Positions 42,713-53,189 are shown, counted from the stretch's first letter. The stretch: 64,000 bases of DNA from an uncultured Eubacteriales bacterium (GCA_900544765.1 UQWI01000009.1:62001-126000), one strand, 5' to 3'. Notes: generated from the letters alone by a model not told the origin. Program-made: numbers and translations.

Positions 42713-44245
42713 GTGAAAAAGCTCCTGAAGATACTGTTTTCCCGTCTGACCTTCGGCCTGGTTTTTATCATTCTCCAGGTTGGCGTACTGATCTTGACGC
42801 TCTACTACTTCCGTGACACATACGCCCAGGTGCAGACGGTGTTCACGATACTCTCCGTAACAACCGTGCTGTACATAATCAACCAGGAGGGCAGCAGCGC
42901 ATTCAAGATTGCGTGGATACTGCCGATAGTTTTCCTGCCCCTCTTCGGCATCCCGCTCTACATACTCTTCGGCAAGAAGCGCATACCGGAGCGGAAAAAG
43001 GAGCGCATAAGCGGCATGTATCTGCGCTACAAGGCCGCAATGGAGCCTCTGATGAGCGGCTCCGAGCACGAAGCGCTCTCCGAGCCCGACGCGCGGCTGC
43101 AATCCGAATACCTGGAGCGCTACGCCGCCTCTCCGGGCTTCACGCAGACGGAGACGACTTACTACGCCCTGGGCGACACGATGTTCCACGCCATGCTCGA
43201 GGAGCTTGAAAAGGCCGAGCGCTATATCTTCATGGAGTACTTCATCGTCGAGCACGGCGAAATGTGGGACAGCATACTCGAGGTGCTGGCGCGCAAGGCC
43301 GCCGCCGGTGTGGACGTGCGCTTCATATACGACGACCTATCGTGCATCATGCGCCTGCCGCGCGACTACCCTCAGCGCATGGAGGCGATGGGCATACGCT
43401 GCTGCACCTTCCACCGCTTCCAGCCCGTGCCGACAGGTACGCTCAACAACCGCGACCACCGCAAGATATGCGTCATAGACGGCATCACCGCCTTCACCGG
43501 CGGCATAAACCTCGCCGACGAGTATATAAACCGCCGCGAGCGCTTCGGGCACTGGCTCGACTGCGGCGTCAAGGTGCACGGCCGCGCTGCCTACTCCTTC
43601 GCGCTGATGTTCCTGTCCATGTGGGACTACATCCGCCACGAGGAGGACGACCCCGTCCTCTTTCGCCCCGATCCCGTGGCGCTCGAGAGCGTAGCCGACG
43701 ACGGCTTCGTACAGCCCTACTGCGACTCCCCCGCCGACAGCGAGCCCGTGGGCGAAACCGCGTACATCAACATGCTCTCGCGCTCGAAGAAGTACGTCTA
43801 CATCTGCACGCCCTATCTCGTTGTCGACAACGAGATTATGAACGCCATGGCCAGCGCGGCCAAGTGCGGCGTAGACGTGCGCATAATCTGCCCGCACATA
43901 CCCGACAAGTGGTACGTCCACCTGGTGACGCGCAGCTATTACGCGCCGCTGCTCCGCGCGGGCGTGCGCGTCTACGAGTACACCCCGGGCTTCATCCACT
44001 CGAAGAGCTTCGTCTGCGACGACGAGTACGCCATATGCGGTACTATCAACTTAGACTACCGCAGCCTGTTCCTGCACCATGAGTGCGCAGTGTGGATGTA
44101 CAAGTCCAGCGCCATTGCGGACATGAAGGCGTCCTATCTGGACACCCTCTCCAAGTGCACCGAGATAACTCCCGAAGCATACCGCCGCCCATGGTACATA
44201 CGCCTGGGCCAGAGTCTGCTGCGCGTATTCGCGCCGCTGATGTGA
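42713..44245 (+). CDS. cls: Cardiolipin synthase (PLD superfamily)
   Basis: 510 residues. Two N-terminal membrane helices (about 7-29 and 38-85 region) with the PLDc_N motif FLPLFGIPLYILFGKK, then two HKD phosphodiesterase motifs: DHRKICVIDG with H249, and HSKSFVCDDEYAICGT with H429. It joins two phosphatidylglycerols into cardiolipin and glycerol at the membrane. GTG start with AAAGGTGG about 8-11 nt upstream. The CAT-like gene follows 8 bp later, so they are co-transcribed. Confidence 0.94.
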   Translation: MKKLLKILFSRLTFGLVFIILQVGVLILTLYYFRDTYAQVQTVFTILSVTTVLYIINQEGSSAFKIAWILPIVFLPLFGIPLYILFGKKRIPERKKERISGMYLRYKAAMEPLMSGSEHEALSEPDARLQSEYLERYAASPGFTQTETTYYALGDTMFHAMLEELEKAERYIFMEYFIVEHGEMWDSILEVLARKAAAGVDVRFIYDDLSCIMRLPRDYPQRMEAMGIRCCTFHRFQPVPTGTLNNRDHRKICVIDGITAFTGGINLADEYINRRERFGHWLDCGVKVHGRAAYSFALMFLSMWDYIRHEEDDPVLFRPDPVALESVADDGFVQPYCDSPADSEPVGETAYINMLSRSKKYVYICTPYLVVDNEIMNAMASAAKCGVDVRIICPHIPDKWYVHLVTRSYYAPLLRAGVRVYEYTPGFIHSKSFVCDDEYAICGTINLDYRSLFLHHECAVWMYKSSAIADMKASYLDTLSKCTEITPEAYRRPWYIRLGQSLLRVFAPLM

Positions 44246-44253
44246 GGTTGAAC

Positions 44254-44877
44254 ATGGACAAGAGATACATAGATATGTACGCTTATCCGCGCCGCGCGCA
44301 TTTTGAATACTTCAGCTCTATGGCGAATCCCTACATGGGCGTCACCGTCGAGCTGGATATCACGGACTTCTGCTCGAAAATCAAGGAGCTGGGCCGCCCC
44401 TTCTTCCTGAGCCTGCTCTGGTGTGTGAACCGCGCGGCGGATTCCGTGCCCGAGTTCCGGCAGAGGATAGAGGCGGGACGCATCGTGGAGTTCGATTCGT
44501 GCCGCACCTCGCACACACTCGCCCTAGACGACGGCACCTACTGCTACTGCCAGCTGCGTGCATCCATGCCGCTGGGAGAGTACATAGCCTACGCCTCTGC
44601 CGAGCAGGAGCGCGCCCGCAGCGAGCAGAGCCTTGACGACGGGGACGGACTTGACCTCTACTTTATCTCCACCCTGCCGTGGCTGAGCTACACCTCGCTG
44701 GTGAACCCCACGCCCACCCCTGCGGACAGCAACCCGCGCCTCACCTGGGGCAAGTGGTTTGAGCGCGGCGGGCGCAGAATTTTGCCCTTCACGGCGCTGT
44801 GCAACCACGCGCTGGTCGACGGGGCGCATCTGGCGCAGTTTTTCGATGCACTCCGCGCCGAAATGAACGGGATATGA
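44254..44877 (+). CDS. Chloramphenicol acetyltransferase-like protein
   Basis: 207 residues of the CAT fold. The active-site motif is CNHALVDGAHLAQFF with the general-base His at H185 and the structural Asp of HxxxDG. The N-terminus (YIDMYAYPRRAHFEYFSSM) also matches the family, whose usual length is about 210-220. True resistance CATs are often on mobile DNA; here the gene is chromosomal-looking, with host-like GC, and co-transcribed with cls, so a housekeeping acyl transfer role is as likely as antibiotic resistance. Substrate not predictable. SD GAGGTT precedes ATG. Confidence 0.85.
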   Translation: MDKRYIDMYAYPRRAHFEYFSSMANPYMGVTVELDITDFCSKIKELGRPFFLSLLWCVNRAADSVPEFRQRIEAGRIVEFDSCRTSHTLALDDGTYCYCQLRASMPLGEYIAYASAEQERARSEQSLDDGDGLDLYFISTLPWLSYTSLVNPTPTPADSNPRLTWGKWFERGGRRILPFTALCNHALVDGAHLAQFFDALRAEMNGI

Positions 44878-44890
44878 ACATAAAAAAGCG

Positions 44891-44920
44891 CCGGGGCCGG
44901 TTATTGCCGGTCCCGGTTTT
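44891..44920. terminator. Intrinsic terminator between convergent genes
   Basis: CCGGGGCCGG, TTATTG loop, CCGGTCCCGG then TTTT; on the other strand CGCTTTTTTA follows. Partial overlap with the end of the hydrolase gene. Confidence 0.8.
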
Positions 44921-45839
44921 CCTTTATGAACTTCCCCAGCGCGGCGGCGCAGGTCTCCCTGTCCTGCTGCCAGCACAGGGTGTGCTTGGCCTCCGGTATT
45001 GTCACGAGAGTACAGCGCCCCTTGCACGCGCCGCAAATGCTTTCGGCGCTGCCCGGCGGCACCGTGTGGTCGCCCCCGCCTTCAAACAGGAGGACAGGCA
45101 GCCCGCTCTCGGCCACAGCGCTGCGGCAGCTGGTGTTGGCAAACTCCGGGCCGAGCATTATCGCCCGCGAGAGCGTGGAAATGCTCCGGAACAGCGACGG
45201 TGGGATGTTTGTGCGCTTCTTCATCGTGAAGCTGAAGAGGTCACCCAGGGAGTCGAAGGGGCAGTCGGCTATGACGCCGGCCACCGCCTCCGGATAGCCG
45301 TCCTTCATGGCCAGCAGGCTGCTCACCGCGCCCATGGACGCCCCGTGCATCCAAATGCGCTCCGAGCCCAGTATGTACCCGGCGTACTGCGCCCAGGCCA
45401 CGGCGTCGCGCTGCTCCCTGGTGCCGAAGGTGATTTTCCCGCCCTCGCTCAGGCCGTGCGAGCGCTCGTCGGCGGCAATGACGGTGAAGCCGTGCCGCAC
45501 ATACCACTGCGCAATGCCTGCAAAGTCGTTTTCCGGGCTCGAGTGGTAGCCGTGCATTAGGATTACCGCGTCACCGCCGCCGCGTACAACGCGCCCGTGG
45601 AGCTTCAGCCCGTCGAAGGAGCTTATGTACACGTCCTCCCAGGGAAGCTCCCGCATGGACAGGATATCCGGTATCAGTGTGTCTGCGTATCTGGCGAAGC
45701 GCGTACCTTCCAGCCCGCCCATGGTCAGATCCTGCGCGGCCCCGGGCCGCATCTCGTCCGCGAGGCGGACGCACAAGGTCGCCAGTAATATCAGCGCGAG
45801 TATCAAAACAGCCGCAACGGCTATGAGAATAACGGTCAA
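44901..45839 (-). CDS. Membrane-anchored alpha/beta hydrolase
   Basis: 312 residues. An N-terminal membrane helix (about 3-27) is followed by an alpha/beta-hydrolase domain. Oxyanion segment ILMHGYHSSP, nucleophile elbow HGASMGA, acid in EGGGDHTVP and His in AKHTLCW. It resembles the YqkD-type family of extracytoplasmic or membrane-tethered esterases; the substrate is unknown. The start is a TTG at 45839 with GGAGGG about 6 nt upstream. It lies downstream of the aminotransferase gene on the same strand, 62 bp away. Confidence 0.87.
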   Translation of the reverse strand: MTVILIAVAAVLILALILLATLCVRLADEMRPGAAQDLTMGGLEGTRFARYADTLIPDILSMRELPWEDVYISSFDGLKLHGRVVRGGGDAVILMHGYHSSPENDFAGIAQWYVRHGFTVIAADERSHGLSEGGKITFGTREQRDAVAWAQYAGYILGSERIWMHGASMGAVSSLLAMKDGYPEAVAGVIADCPFDSLGDLFSFTMKKRTNIPPSLFRSISTLSRAIMLGPEFANTSCRSAVAESGLPVLLFEGGGDHTVPPGSAESICGACKGRCTLVTIPEAKHTLCWQQDRETCAAALGKFIKENRDRQ

Positions 45840-45863
45840 GTTATCCCTCCCGGGAACGACACC

Positions 45864-45883
45864 GGCGGGGCCGAAGCCCCGCC
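45864..45883 (-). terminator. Weak hairpin between aminotransferase and hydrolase genes
   Basis: GGCGGGGC, loop CGAA, GCCCCGCC. A strong 8-bp stem but no T-tract on the minus strand, so termination is doubtful. Confidence 0.4.
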
Positions 45884-45901
45884 GTCCTTAAATTACTAAA
45901 C

Positions 45902-47092
45902 TTACTTCTTCATGAGGTCGCGGATAGCGTCGCCCAGAATCTTGATGCCCTTCTCGATAGCCTCATCGGAGCTGTTCGAGTAGTTGATGCGCATGGTGCG
46001 CACGTTGCGATCCTCTTCGTAGAAGGGGTCGCCGGGGCAGACGGCCACGCCGCGCTCGGCAGCGTAGTCCATGACGTCGACGGCCGCAAGGCCCTCGGGC
46101 ATGGTGGCCCAGATGAACATGCCTCCCTCGGGCTTCGTGTAGGTGACGCCCTCGGGGAAGTCCTTGGCCATGCAGTCCATCATCTTCTCGGCCTTCTCGC
46201 CGTACATCTTCTTGATCTTCTCAATCTGGACGTCGAGGTCGTTGTCGGCCAGGTACTCGGCCAGGACCATCTGGCAGAAGATGTTGGTGTGGAGGTCCAT
46301 GGTGGACTTATAAGCCAGCAGCTTGCCGTAGAGCTCGGGGTTCTTGCAGGCAATCCAGCCTATGCGCATACCGGGGGCAACAATTTTGGAGAAGGTGCCC
46401 AGCTCGCAGACCTGCTCGCCGAGCATCTCGGCAAAGGTCTTGCCGCCCTCGCCGCGGAAGCGCAGCTCGCCGTAGGGGTTGTCCTCGATGACGGGGATGC
46501 CGCTCTCCTTGAGGATGGCGGCGGCACGGTCACGCACGGCCTGGGTGTAAGTGAGACCGGTCGGGTTCTGGAAATTGGGTATGACGTATATGAACTTCGG
46601 ATCGTGCTCTTTGAGGGTCTTTTCGAGCTCGTCGCAGTCTATGCCGTCCTCGTTAAGGTTGACGGACAGTACCTTCGGGTAGTACAGGTGGAAGGTCTGA
46701 AGCGCGGCCAGGTAGCTCGGCTTCTCGACTACGACCTCGTCGCCCGGGTCGATGAGGCAGGCGGAGACCATATCCAGCGCCTGCTGAGAGCCGTTGGTTA
46801 TGATGATGTTCTCAGGCGCGTAATCCAGACCCTGCTTGGCATAGCGCTCGGATATGAACTTGCGCAGGGGCATATAGCCCTCGCTGTTGCTGTACTGCAG
46901 GGCACGCACGCCGTCGCGCTCAAGTACCTTGGTAACGGCGGCTTCCATCTCCTTTACGGGGAAGGACGCCGGGTTGGGCAGGCCGCCGGCAAAGGATATT
47001 ATGGACGGATCACCCGCAGCCGCAAGTATGCGCGCAGTGAAATCCCCCTGAAAGTCGGGCTTGGTCATGCGTTCGGAAATCCTGAGTTTCAT
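45902..47092 (-). CDS. PLP-dependent class I/II aminotransferase (2-aminoadipate transaminase-like)
   Basis: 396 residues of fold type I. PLP-binding features are NGSQQALD, the Asn in IPNFQNPTG, Asp/Tyr in VIEDNPYGELRF and the Schiff-base Lys in GTFSKIVAPGMRIGW. The family (LysN/MocR-domain-type aminotransferases) uses aromatic, branched or aminoadipate amino acids with 2-oxoglutarate. No DNA-binding domain is attached, so it is not a MocR regulator. In a glutamate-rich metabolism (gdhA nearby) it would feed amino acid fermentation. Specificity not determined. Confidence 0.92.
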   Translation of the reverse strand: MKLRISERMTKPDFQGDFTARILAAAGDPSIISFAGGLPNPASFPVKEMEAAVTKVLERDGVRALQYSNSEGYMPLRKFISERYAKQGLDYAPENIIITNGSQQALDMVSACLIDPGDEVVVEKPSYLAALQTFHLYYPKVLSVNLNEDGIDCDELEKTLKEHDPKFIYVIPNFQNPTGLTYTQAVRDRAAAILKESGIPVIEDNPYGELRFRGEGGKTFAEMLGEQVCELGTFSKIVAPGMRIGWIACKNPELYGKLLAYKSTMDLHTNIFCQMVLAEYLADNDLDVQIEKIKKMYGEKAEKMMDCMAKDFPEGVTYTKPEGGMFIWATMPEGLAAVDVMDYAAERGVAVCPGDPFYEEDRNVRTMRINYSNSSDEAIEKGIKILGDAIRDLMKK

Positions 47093-47295
47093 GTTGCTCC
47101 TCCTCTACTTTACGGCGAGAACTGTGTCTGCGCCGATTTGTAATGCAGTGCTCTCTCATTTTTTGATGCACGAGAAATATGATATCACCTTTTCCAGCAG
47201 ATTACAAGCATTTGCACTTGTTAAGAAAAAAATAAAATTTCATAGATAGAAAGTTGATGGTCGTAGGGTATTTCTAGTTGCAGGAGATGAGCAAA

Positions 47296-47883
47296 ATGAG
47301 TTATATTTATATAATGCTAACCAGAACGAATACCGTCTATTCACGTCTGATACATGCGATGACCGGCGATGCATACACCCACGTTTCGCTGGGCCTCGGC
47401 TACGGGGTCGAGGAGCTTTACAGCTTCTCGCGCAAGCGCGCGCACCTTCCGCTGCCCTCCCCGATTGTCCGCGAGGACGTCCCCGGCAGCTACCTATCCA
47501 GGCATCCGCACACACGCTGCGCGCTCTACCGCATACAGGTTTCGCCCTCCACCCGCGAGCGCGTCAGGCGGCTAGTCGGGGAAATGTACGCCAACCGCGA
47601 GCGCTATCACTACAGCCTCATCGGCGCGGCGCTGTGCAGGCTGGACATTGCCCACGAACGCGCGGAACACTACTTTTGCTCACAGTTTGTGGCCGAGGTA
47701 CTGGGCAAGTGCGGGGCCGTCAAGCTGCCCAAGAACGCCTCGCTCATGCGCCCGGCGGACTTTGCCTCTCTGCCTGAGCTGGAAAGGATATATTCCGGGC
47801 CCGTTATGTACGCGCCCGGGGCGGAAGAACTTTTTTTGAAAGGAGCCGAGCATGGCCAACCGGGAAAGGCCCGAGCTGTCTGA
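47296..47883 (+). CDS. Papain-like (NlpC/P60 or YiiX-type) hypothetical protein
   Basis: 195 residues. A conserved N-terminus YIMLTRTNTVYSRLI, then TGDAYTHVSLGL with a candidate catalytic His, and later YFCSQFVAEVLGKCG with a candidate Cys. This His-before-Cys order matches permuted papain-fold proteins (YiiX/YebB-like) found in many Firmicutes. No signal peptide. ATG 47296 is chosen because AGGAG lies 9 nt upstream; an earlier ATG at 47287 abuts it. The last 32 bp overlap the TVP38-type gene. Confidence 0.75.
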   Translation: MSYIYIMLTRTNTVYSRLIHAMTGDAYTHVSLGLGYGVEELYSFSRKRAHLPLPSPIVREDVPGSYLSRHPHTRCALYRIQVSPSTRERVRRLVGEMYANRERYHYSLIGAALCRLDIAHERAEHYFCSQFVAEVLGKCGAVKLPKNASLMRPADFASLPELERIYSGPVMYAPGAEELFLKGAEHGQPGKARAV

Positions 47884-48587
47884 GCGGGCGAAAAAAATAA
47901 TAGCCGCAGCGTCTATCGCCATATTTATAGCCCTCATCCTCCTGGTCGCCTGGTTTGTGGGCCGTCCGCTGCTAAAATACATCCAGGAACCGGAGAAATT
48001 CCGCGCCTGGGTGGACAGCGCCGGCTTCATGGGCCGCATATACTTCCTGGGCATACAGATACTCCAGGTGGTGGTCGCCATTATCCCCGGGGAGCCCATT
48101 GAAATGGGCGCCGGTTACGCCTTCGGCGCGGTCGAGGGTACGCTGCTGTGTATGCTCGGCACGGCCGCAGGCAGCATGATGGTCTATTTCTTCGTGCGCC
48201 GCTTCGGCGTCAAAGCCGTGGAAATCTTCTTTCCCATTGAAAAAATCGAGAACCTGCGTTTTTTGAACACGGAAAAGAAGCGCGACGCGCTAATGTTCCT
48301 GCTGATGTTCATACCAGGCACGCCGAAAGACCTGCTCGGTTACTTTGCGCCGCTGACCGGCATGGGGCCGTGGCACTGGCTGTTCATAACGGCAGTGGCG
48401 CGTATCCCCTCCATTGTGACAAGCACCATAGGCGGCGGCGCGCTGGGCGTAAAGAACTACGTCTTTGCCGCCGCGGCAATAGGCGTCACGCTGGCAATAA
48501 GCGGCATAGGCGTCCTCATATACCGCCGTATTTGCGCCAAGCACGCCGCACAGGAGGCGGCAAAGCACGAAAGCGAGGGAGGAGACA

Positions 48588-48595
<8 letters not shown>
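47852..48595 (+). CDS. TVP38/TMEM64-family membrane protein
   Basis: 247 residues with an N-terminal helix, a VTT (SNARE-associated) domain of about five helices and a charged C-terminus. Family hallmarks are IPGEPIEMGAGYAFG and the re-entrant segment FIPGTPKDLLGYFAPLTG. Relatives move or scramble lipids (DedA superfamily), so a membrane-lipid role is possible. A good SD (AAAGGAG) lies in the end of the previous gene. The next gene overlaps by 8 bp, forming a tight operon with a two-component system. Confidence 0.88.
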
Positions 48596-49252
<657 letters not shown>

Positions 49253-49265
<13 letters not shown>

Positions 49266-50599
49266 GCAAAAGGCTTCGTCTTGCCCGTGAACGGGCAAGA
49301 CGCCGGCGCGTAAGGGTGCGCCGGCGTTGGCGTGATATGTCGCTGCGCACGGCCTTCGTCTGGTATGTGCTCATCGCCGCCGTGCTGGCCACCTGCCTCT
49401 GCGCCGTCACGATAAACCTGCTCGACGAGTACCGTGTCGGCCTCTACTTCAAGTACCAGTCCCAGGCCGAGCAGATACCCATACCCGAGGGCGGGAGCTA
49501 CGACAGCTACATCACCACGGACGCGGAGCAGGCCTACGTCATTTATGACAAGGACCACACCGTGGTTGAGAGGGGCGCCGTCCGCTACGGCGAGGGCCGC
49601 GTAGAGCTCGGGCTCGGCGACGACGGGCAGTATTCTCTTTTCATATCGCCGGAATACAGCTCCGCCGACAGGTTCTGGGACCGCGCGGTGGGCGTCCTCC
49701 AGGTCGCGGCCATACCCGTCTGCTACCTCGGCGCGCTCATCATCTGTGCCGTGCTCTTTTGGCGCTGGCGCCTGCGCAAGCCCATCGAAGAGCTCGACCG
49801 GGCCAGCTCCCGCATTGCCGAGAGCGACCTGGACTTCAGGCTTGAGGCCCGGCGCGCCGATGAGCTTGGCAGATTGACCGACTCCTTCGAGACGATGCGC
49901 GCCTCGCTGGACGCCAATTCGCGCGAAATGTGGGCCCAGATGGAGGAGCGCAGGCGCTTAAACGCCGCCTTCGCCCACGATTTGCGCACTCCGCTGACAG
50001 TGCTCAAGGGCCACGCGGACATGCTCGCCGAGAGCATACCCCGCGGCGCCGTCACTCGCGAGGAGGCCTCCCGCGAGATAGACGTCATGCGCAGCCACAT
50101 AGCAAGGCTCGAGAACTACGTCGACGCCATGGCCCGCCTGCAGCGGCTTGAGGACACGGAGATTCACCGCGAGTGGACGGACGCGGAGGTGTTTGCGCGC
50201 TCGCTGTACGACTCTGCGGGGATAATCTGCTCCGGCAAGAACGTGAACCTCGTGACCGACCACCTCTCTCCGCAGCTGCACATAGACGCCGAGGCGGTCA
50301 TGCAGGTCTGCGACAACATACTCTCAAATACCGCTCGTTACGCTGAAGCCCGGGTCACGCTCTCGCTCTGGTGCGAGGAAAACGTGTTCGTCGTCTCAGT
50401 TGCCGACGACGGCCCGGGCTTCGCCGCCGACGTGCTTGCCAAGGCCACGAACCCCTTCTACAAGGGCCGCGACAGCGGGCCGGGGCATCTCGGCCTCGGC
50501 CTGAACATATGCGACATACTCTGCCGCCGCCACGACGGCAACCTAACAGTGGAAAACAGCGGCCTCGGCGCGAGGATTACGGCGCGCTTCGGCATGTAG
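49253..50599 (+). CDS. Sensor histidine kinase, HAMP-containing
   Basis: 448 residues. Two membrane helices (about 33-56 and 143-165) enclose a small extracytoplasmic region of about 85 residues; a HAMP follows (ELDRASSRIAESDLDFRL), then the phospho-acceptor His in AFAHDLRTPLTVLKG. The ATPase domain has N-box NILSNTARYA and G-boxes DDGPGF and GHLGLGLNIC. GTG at 49253 is listed; a GTG at 49262 overlapping the regulator stop (GTGA) is an equally good start. Partner of the regulator at 48588. Confidence 0.93.
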
Positions 50600-50679
50600 C
50601 CGCTCCCCGCTGCCAGGGGCGCCGGGCCTCCGCTCGGCAGCACATAAACGACAACAAGCTTTTACTGCGAGGTGAATCT

Positions 50680-51648
50680 GTGAGCGTATCGCTCTACTGC
50701 GCGCCTATGGAGGGCGTGACCGGCGCGGCGTTCAGGCGCGCGCATGCGGCCGTATTCGGCGGCGTGGACAGGTATTTTGCGCCCTTTTTCTCGCCGACGC
50801 AGGAGCACGTCATGCCTCCGCGCGTAAAGCGCGAGCTTCTGCCCGGGAACAATCCCGGCTTTGAGCTAGTGCCTCAGCTGCTCTGCCGGGATGCGGACGA
50901 CTTCGTCTGGGCGGCGAGGCTGCTCTTTGACATGGGCTACGGAGAGGTGAATTTCAACCTCGGCTGCCCCAGCGGCACCGTCGCGGCAAAGGGCAAGGGC
51001 GCGGGCTTCCTTGCCCGCCCGGATGAGCTCGACGCCTTCTTCGGGCGCGTTTTCTCCGCCCTGCCCGGCGCGCGCATCTCCGTAAAAACCCGGCTCGGTG
51101 TCGAGGACGAGGCCGAATTCGGCCGCCTGCTGGACATCTACGCGCGCTATCCCATCTGTGAGCTGACCGTCCACGCGCGTGTGCGCCGGGACATGTACCG
51201 CCTGCCCGTGCGCCACGGCGGCTACGCCCTGGCCTGCGAAAGGCTCAGCGCGCCGCTGTGTTATAACGGCGACGTGTTCACGCCGGAGGATGCGCGCAGA
51301 GTGACGGAGCGCTTTCCCGCCACGCACGCGCTCATGCTCGGGCGCGGGCTTATGGCAAATCCTGCGTTGGCGCGTGAGATACAGGGCGGAGCCCCCGCCT
51401 CCCGGGAGGAATTGCTCCGCTTCCACGACATGGTCTACGCCGGGTGCGCGAGAGACTTCGGCAGCGAAAACGTGACCGTCCCCCGCATGAAGGAGCTGTG
51501 GAGCTATCTGAGGCACTCCTTCGAGCCCTGTCCCAGGGAGTACAAACGCCTAGCCAAGTCCAGACGCCCGGATGAGTACCTGGCTTCGGCGCACGACATA
51601 TTAAACCGCGTCCCGCTCCGCCCAGGCGGGCGCTTCGAGGTGGATTGA
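50680..51648 (+). CDS. tRNA-dihydrouridine synthase
   Basis: 322 residues of the Dus family (FMN-dependent reduction of uridine in tRNA D-loops). FMN-site segment CAPMEGVTG at the start, active-site Cys in NLGCPSG (with FNLGCPSGTVAAKGKGAG split), TRLG and HARVRRDMY, and VNGDV-like YNGDVFTPED. GTG start with GAGGTG 5 nt upstream. It is followed after 1 bp by thpR, so they are coupled. Which uridine position it modifies cannot be read. Confidence 0.93.
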   Translation: MSVSLYCAPMEGVTGAAFRRAHAAVFGGVDRYFAPFFSPTQEHVMPPRVKRELLPGNNPGFELVPQLLCRDADDFVWAARLLFDMGYGEVNFNLGCPSGTVAAKGKGAGFLARPDELDAFFGRVFSALPGARISVKTRLGVEDEAEFGRLLDIYARYPICELTVHARVRRDMYRLPVRHGGYALACERLSAPLCYNGDVFTPEDARRVTERFPATHALMLGRGLMANPALAREIQGGAPASREELLRFHDMVYAGCARDFGSENVTVPRMKELWSYLRHSFEPCPREYKRLAKSRRPDEYLASAHDILNRVPLRPGGRFEVD

Positions 51649-51649
51649 C

Positions 51650-52189
51650 ATGCGGCTTTTCATCGCCATAAACTTCTCCGAGCCCTCGCGCCGGGCGCTG
51701 CTCGAGGCTCGGGAACGGCTGCGCGGGCTCACCGGCGGACGCGGCGGCTTCACGCAGGACACGAATTTGCATCTGACGCTCGCTTTTTTGGACGAGGTGG
51801 AGCAGGGGCGCGCGAAAGCCGCCGAGGAGGCCATGCGCGCCGCCCAGGGCCGCGCGCTCACGCTGGTGATAGACCGCGCCGGTCGCTTCCCGCGCGAGGG
51901 CGGCGACATCTGGTGGGCCGGTTCGTCCTCCGCGCCCGCGCTCGCGGCGTATCAGCGCCGTCTGGTGCGCGAGCTCACACAGCGCGGCTTCGAGCTGGAA
52001 AAGCGCCGCTTTTACCCGCACATCACGCTCGCGCGGCGTGTCCCAAACGTGCTGCCGCCCGACACGCGCCTGCTCGAGAGACCCGTCATCGAGCGCGTGG
52101 AAGCCGCAAGCCTGATGCGCAGCGAGCTCGGACGAGGCGCGCCCAAGTACACGGAACTGGCCCGTGTTGAGTTCGACGCGGGGACGTAA
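51650..52189 (+). CDS. thpR: RNA 2',3'-cyclic phosphodiesterase (2H family)
   Basis: 179 residues, the usual length. The two HxTx motifs are HLTL at H41 and HITL in FYPHITLARR (about 122). The N-terminus RLFIAINFSEPSR is typical. It opens 2',3'-cyclic phosphates on RNA ends. It starts one base after the dus stop, indicating one transcript for two RNA-modifying enzymes. Confidence 0.93.
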   Translation: MRLFIAINFSEPSRRALLEARERLRGLTGGRGGFTQDTNLHLTLAFLDEVEQGRAKAAEEAMRAAQGRALTLVIDRAGRFPREGGDIWWAGSSSAPALAAYQRRLVRELTQRGFELEKRRFYPHITLARRVPNVLPPDTRLLERPVIERVEAASLMRSELGRGAPKYTELARVEFDAGT

Positions 52190-52253
52190 CAAGTTTTGCC
52201 TTTACCTTTTGCCCCGCATATGCTACGCTGGAGGCGGAAAAGGAGGGCTTTTT

Positions 52254-52928
52254 ATGACGTTTCCCGAAAAGCTCATAACGCTCCGAGGCGGGCGCGGCTG
52301 GTCGCAGGAAAGGCTCGCGCAAGAATTGGGCGTGACCCGCCAGGCCGTGGGAAGGTGGGAGAAGGGCTCCGGGCTGCCCGATGCAAACAGCCTGATGGCG
52401 CTCGCGCGCGTGTTCGACGTGGAGGCCGAGTGGCTGCTGGACGAGAGCGCGGACAGCGTCCCCCAGCGCGGAGGCGCCATGCGCTTCGAGCTGTCCATAT
52501 CCGCCCTGGACTGGGCAATGGCGGCGCTCGCCGTGGCGGGAATCATATTTCCCTACTCTATTTTGATGTCCGTCGAGCAGCCCGTGACGCTCTGGCCGTA
52601 TTTGCCGCTTTATCTGCTTCACCCTGTCCTGATAAAGGGCAAATACTTTGCCTTCGGCTGGCTGGTGCGCATCTTGCCGCTGAGCCTGAGCCGCGGCACG
52701 GCTAAGGTCTGCCGCATCACCGGCTGGGCGCTTTTCGCCTTTCTGGCTCTTGTTTTGGTGGCCGAGCTCACGGTCACATTCGCGGTTATCGCCCCTGTCG
52801 AAGGCCGGCTCTCCGACATTTCCCGCACTCTGGAGCTGTTGATATACTTTATACAGTCAGTTTTAAGCAGCCAGGAGCTTTTCGTCGCAGCCGGGCTGCT
52901 GCTCGGACTGGGTCACAGGCACCGGTAA
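52254..52928 (+). CDS. XRE-family regulator with membrane-spanning C-terminus
   Basis: 224 residues. An HTH_3 domain fills residues 6-60 (WSQERLAQELGVTRQAVGRWE), followed by three to four membrane helices (about 84-104, 113-130, 157-182, 200-218). Such membrane-tethered HTH proteins are common in Clostridia and may sense the envelope. The ATG at 52254 has AGGAGGG 6 nt upstream. It has no visible operon partners. Ligand and targets unknown. Confidence 0.85.
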   Translation: MTFPEKLITLRGGRGWSQERLAQELGVTRQAVGRWEKGSGLPDANSLMALARVFDVEAEWLLDESADSVPQRGGAMRFELSISALDWAMAALAVAGIIFPYSILMSVEQPVTLWPYLPLYLLHPVLIKGKYFAFGWLVRILPLSLSRGTAKVCRITGWALFAFLALVLVAELTVTFAVIAPVEGRLSDISRTLELLIYFIQSVLSSQELFVAAGLLLGLGHRHR

Positions 52929-53112
52929 AGCATACGGCGCTCACCGTACTGAATTTGTCCCGTTTCTCGTATCCCGAGGTTGATTCCCTCTCTTGGCAGA
53001 AGTGGACGTGATCTGTGGACAGGATGGCCATCGGTCCGTTCATTGCCGCAGCGCCACCGGTACTTTCCGCCTGTCTCGCGCTCAATGTATATGAGGCTTA
53101 CATCGAAGGTTA

Positions 53113-53145
53113 ATCTCCGCCCTGCGATTGACGCAGGGCGGAGAT
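53113..53145. other. Perfect inverted repeat within the promoter of the ArsC-like gene
   Basis: ATCTCCGCCCTGCG, loop ATTGA, CGCAGGGCGGAGAT: a 14-bp perfect stem with no T-tract. It overlaps the -35/spacer of the promoter below, so it could be an operator or a terminator of an unseen upstream RNA. Confidence 0.6.
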
Positions 53146-53156
53146 AATGCTATTAT
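53128..53156 (+). promoter_or_regulatory. Predicted promoter of the ArsC-like gene
   Basis: TTGACG, 17-bp spacer, TATTAT; about 30 bp upstream of the ATG. Confidence 0.55.
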
Positions 53157-53189
53157 GATGGCAGATTTACAATCAAAGGAGATACAACT

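Noticed and set aside
44254..44877. Mobile resistance gene (CAT)
   Set aside because: No transposase, repeats or composition shift nearby; called only CAT-like.
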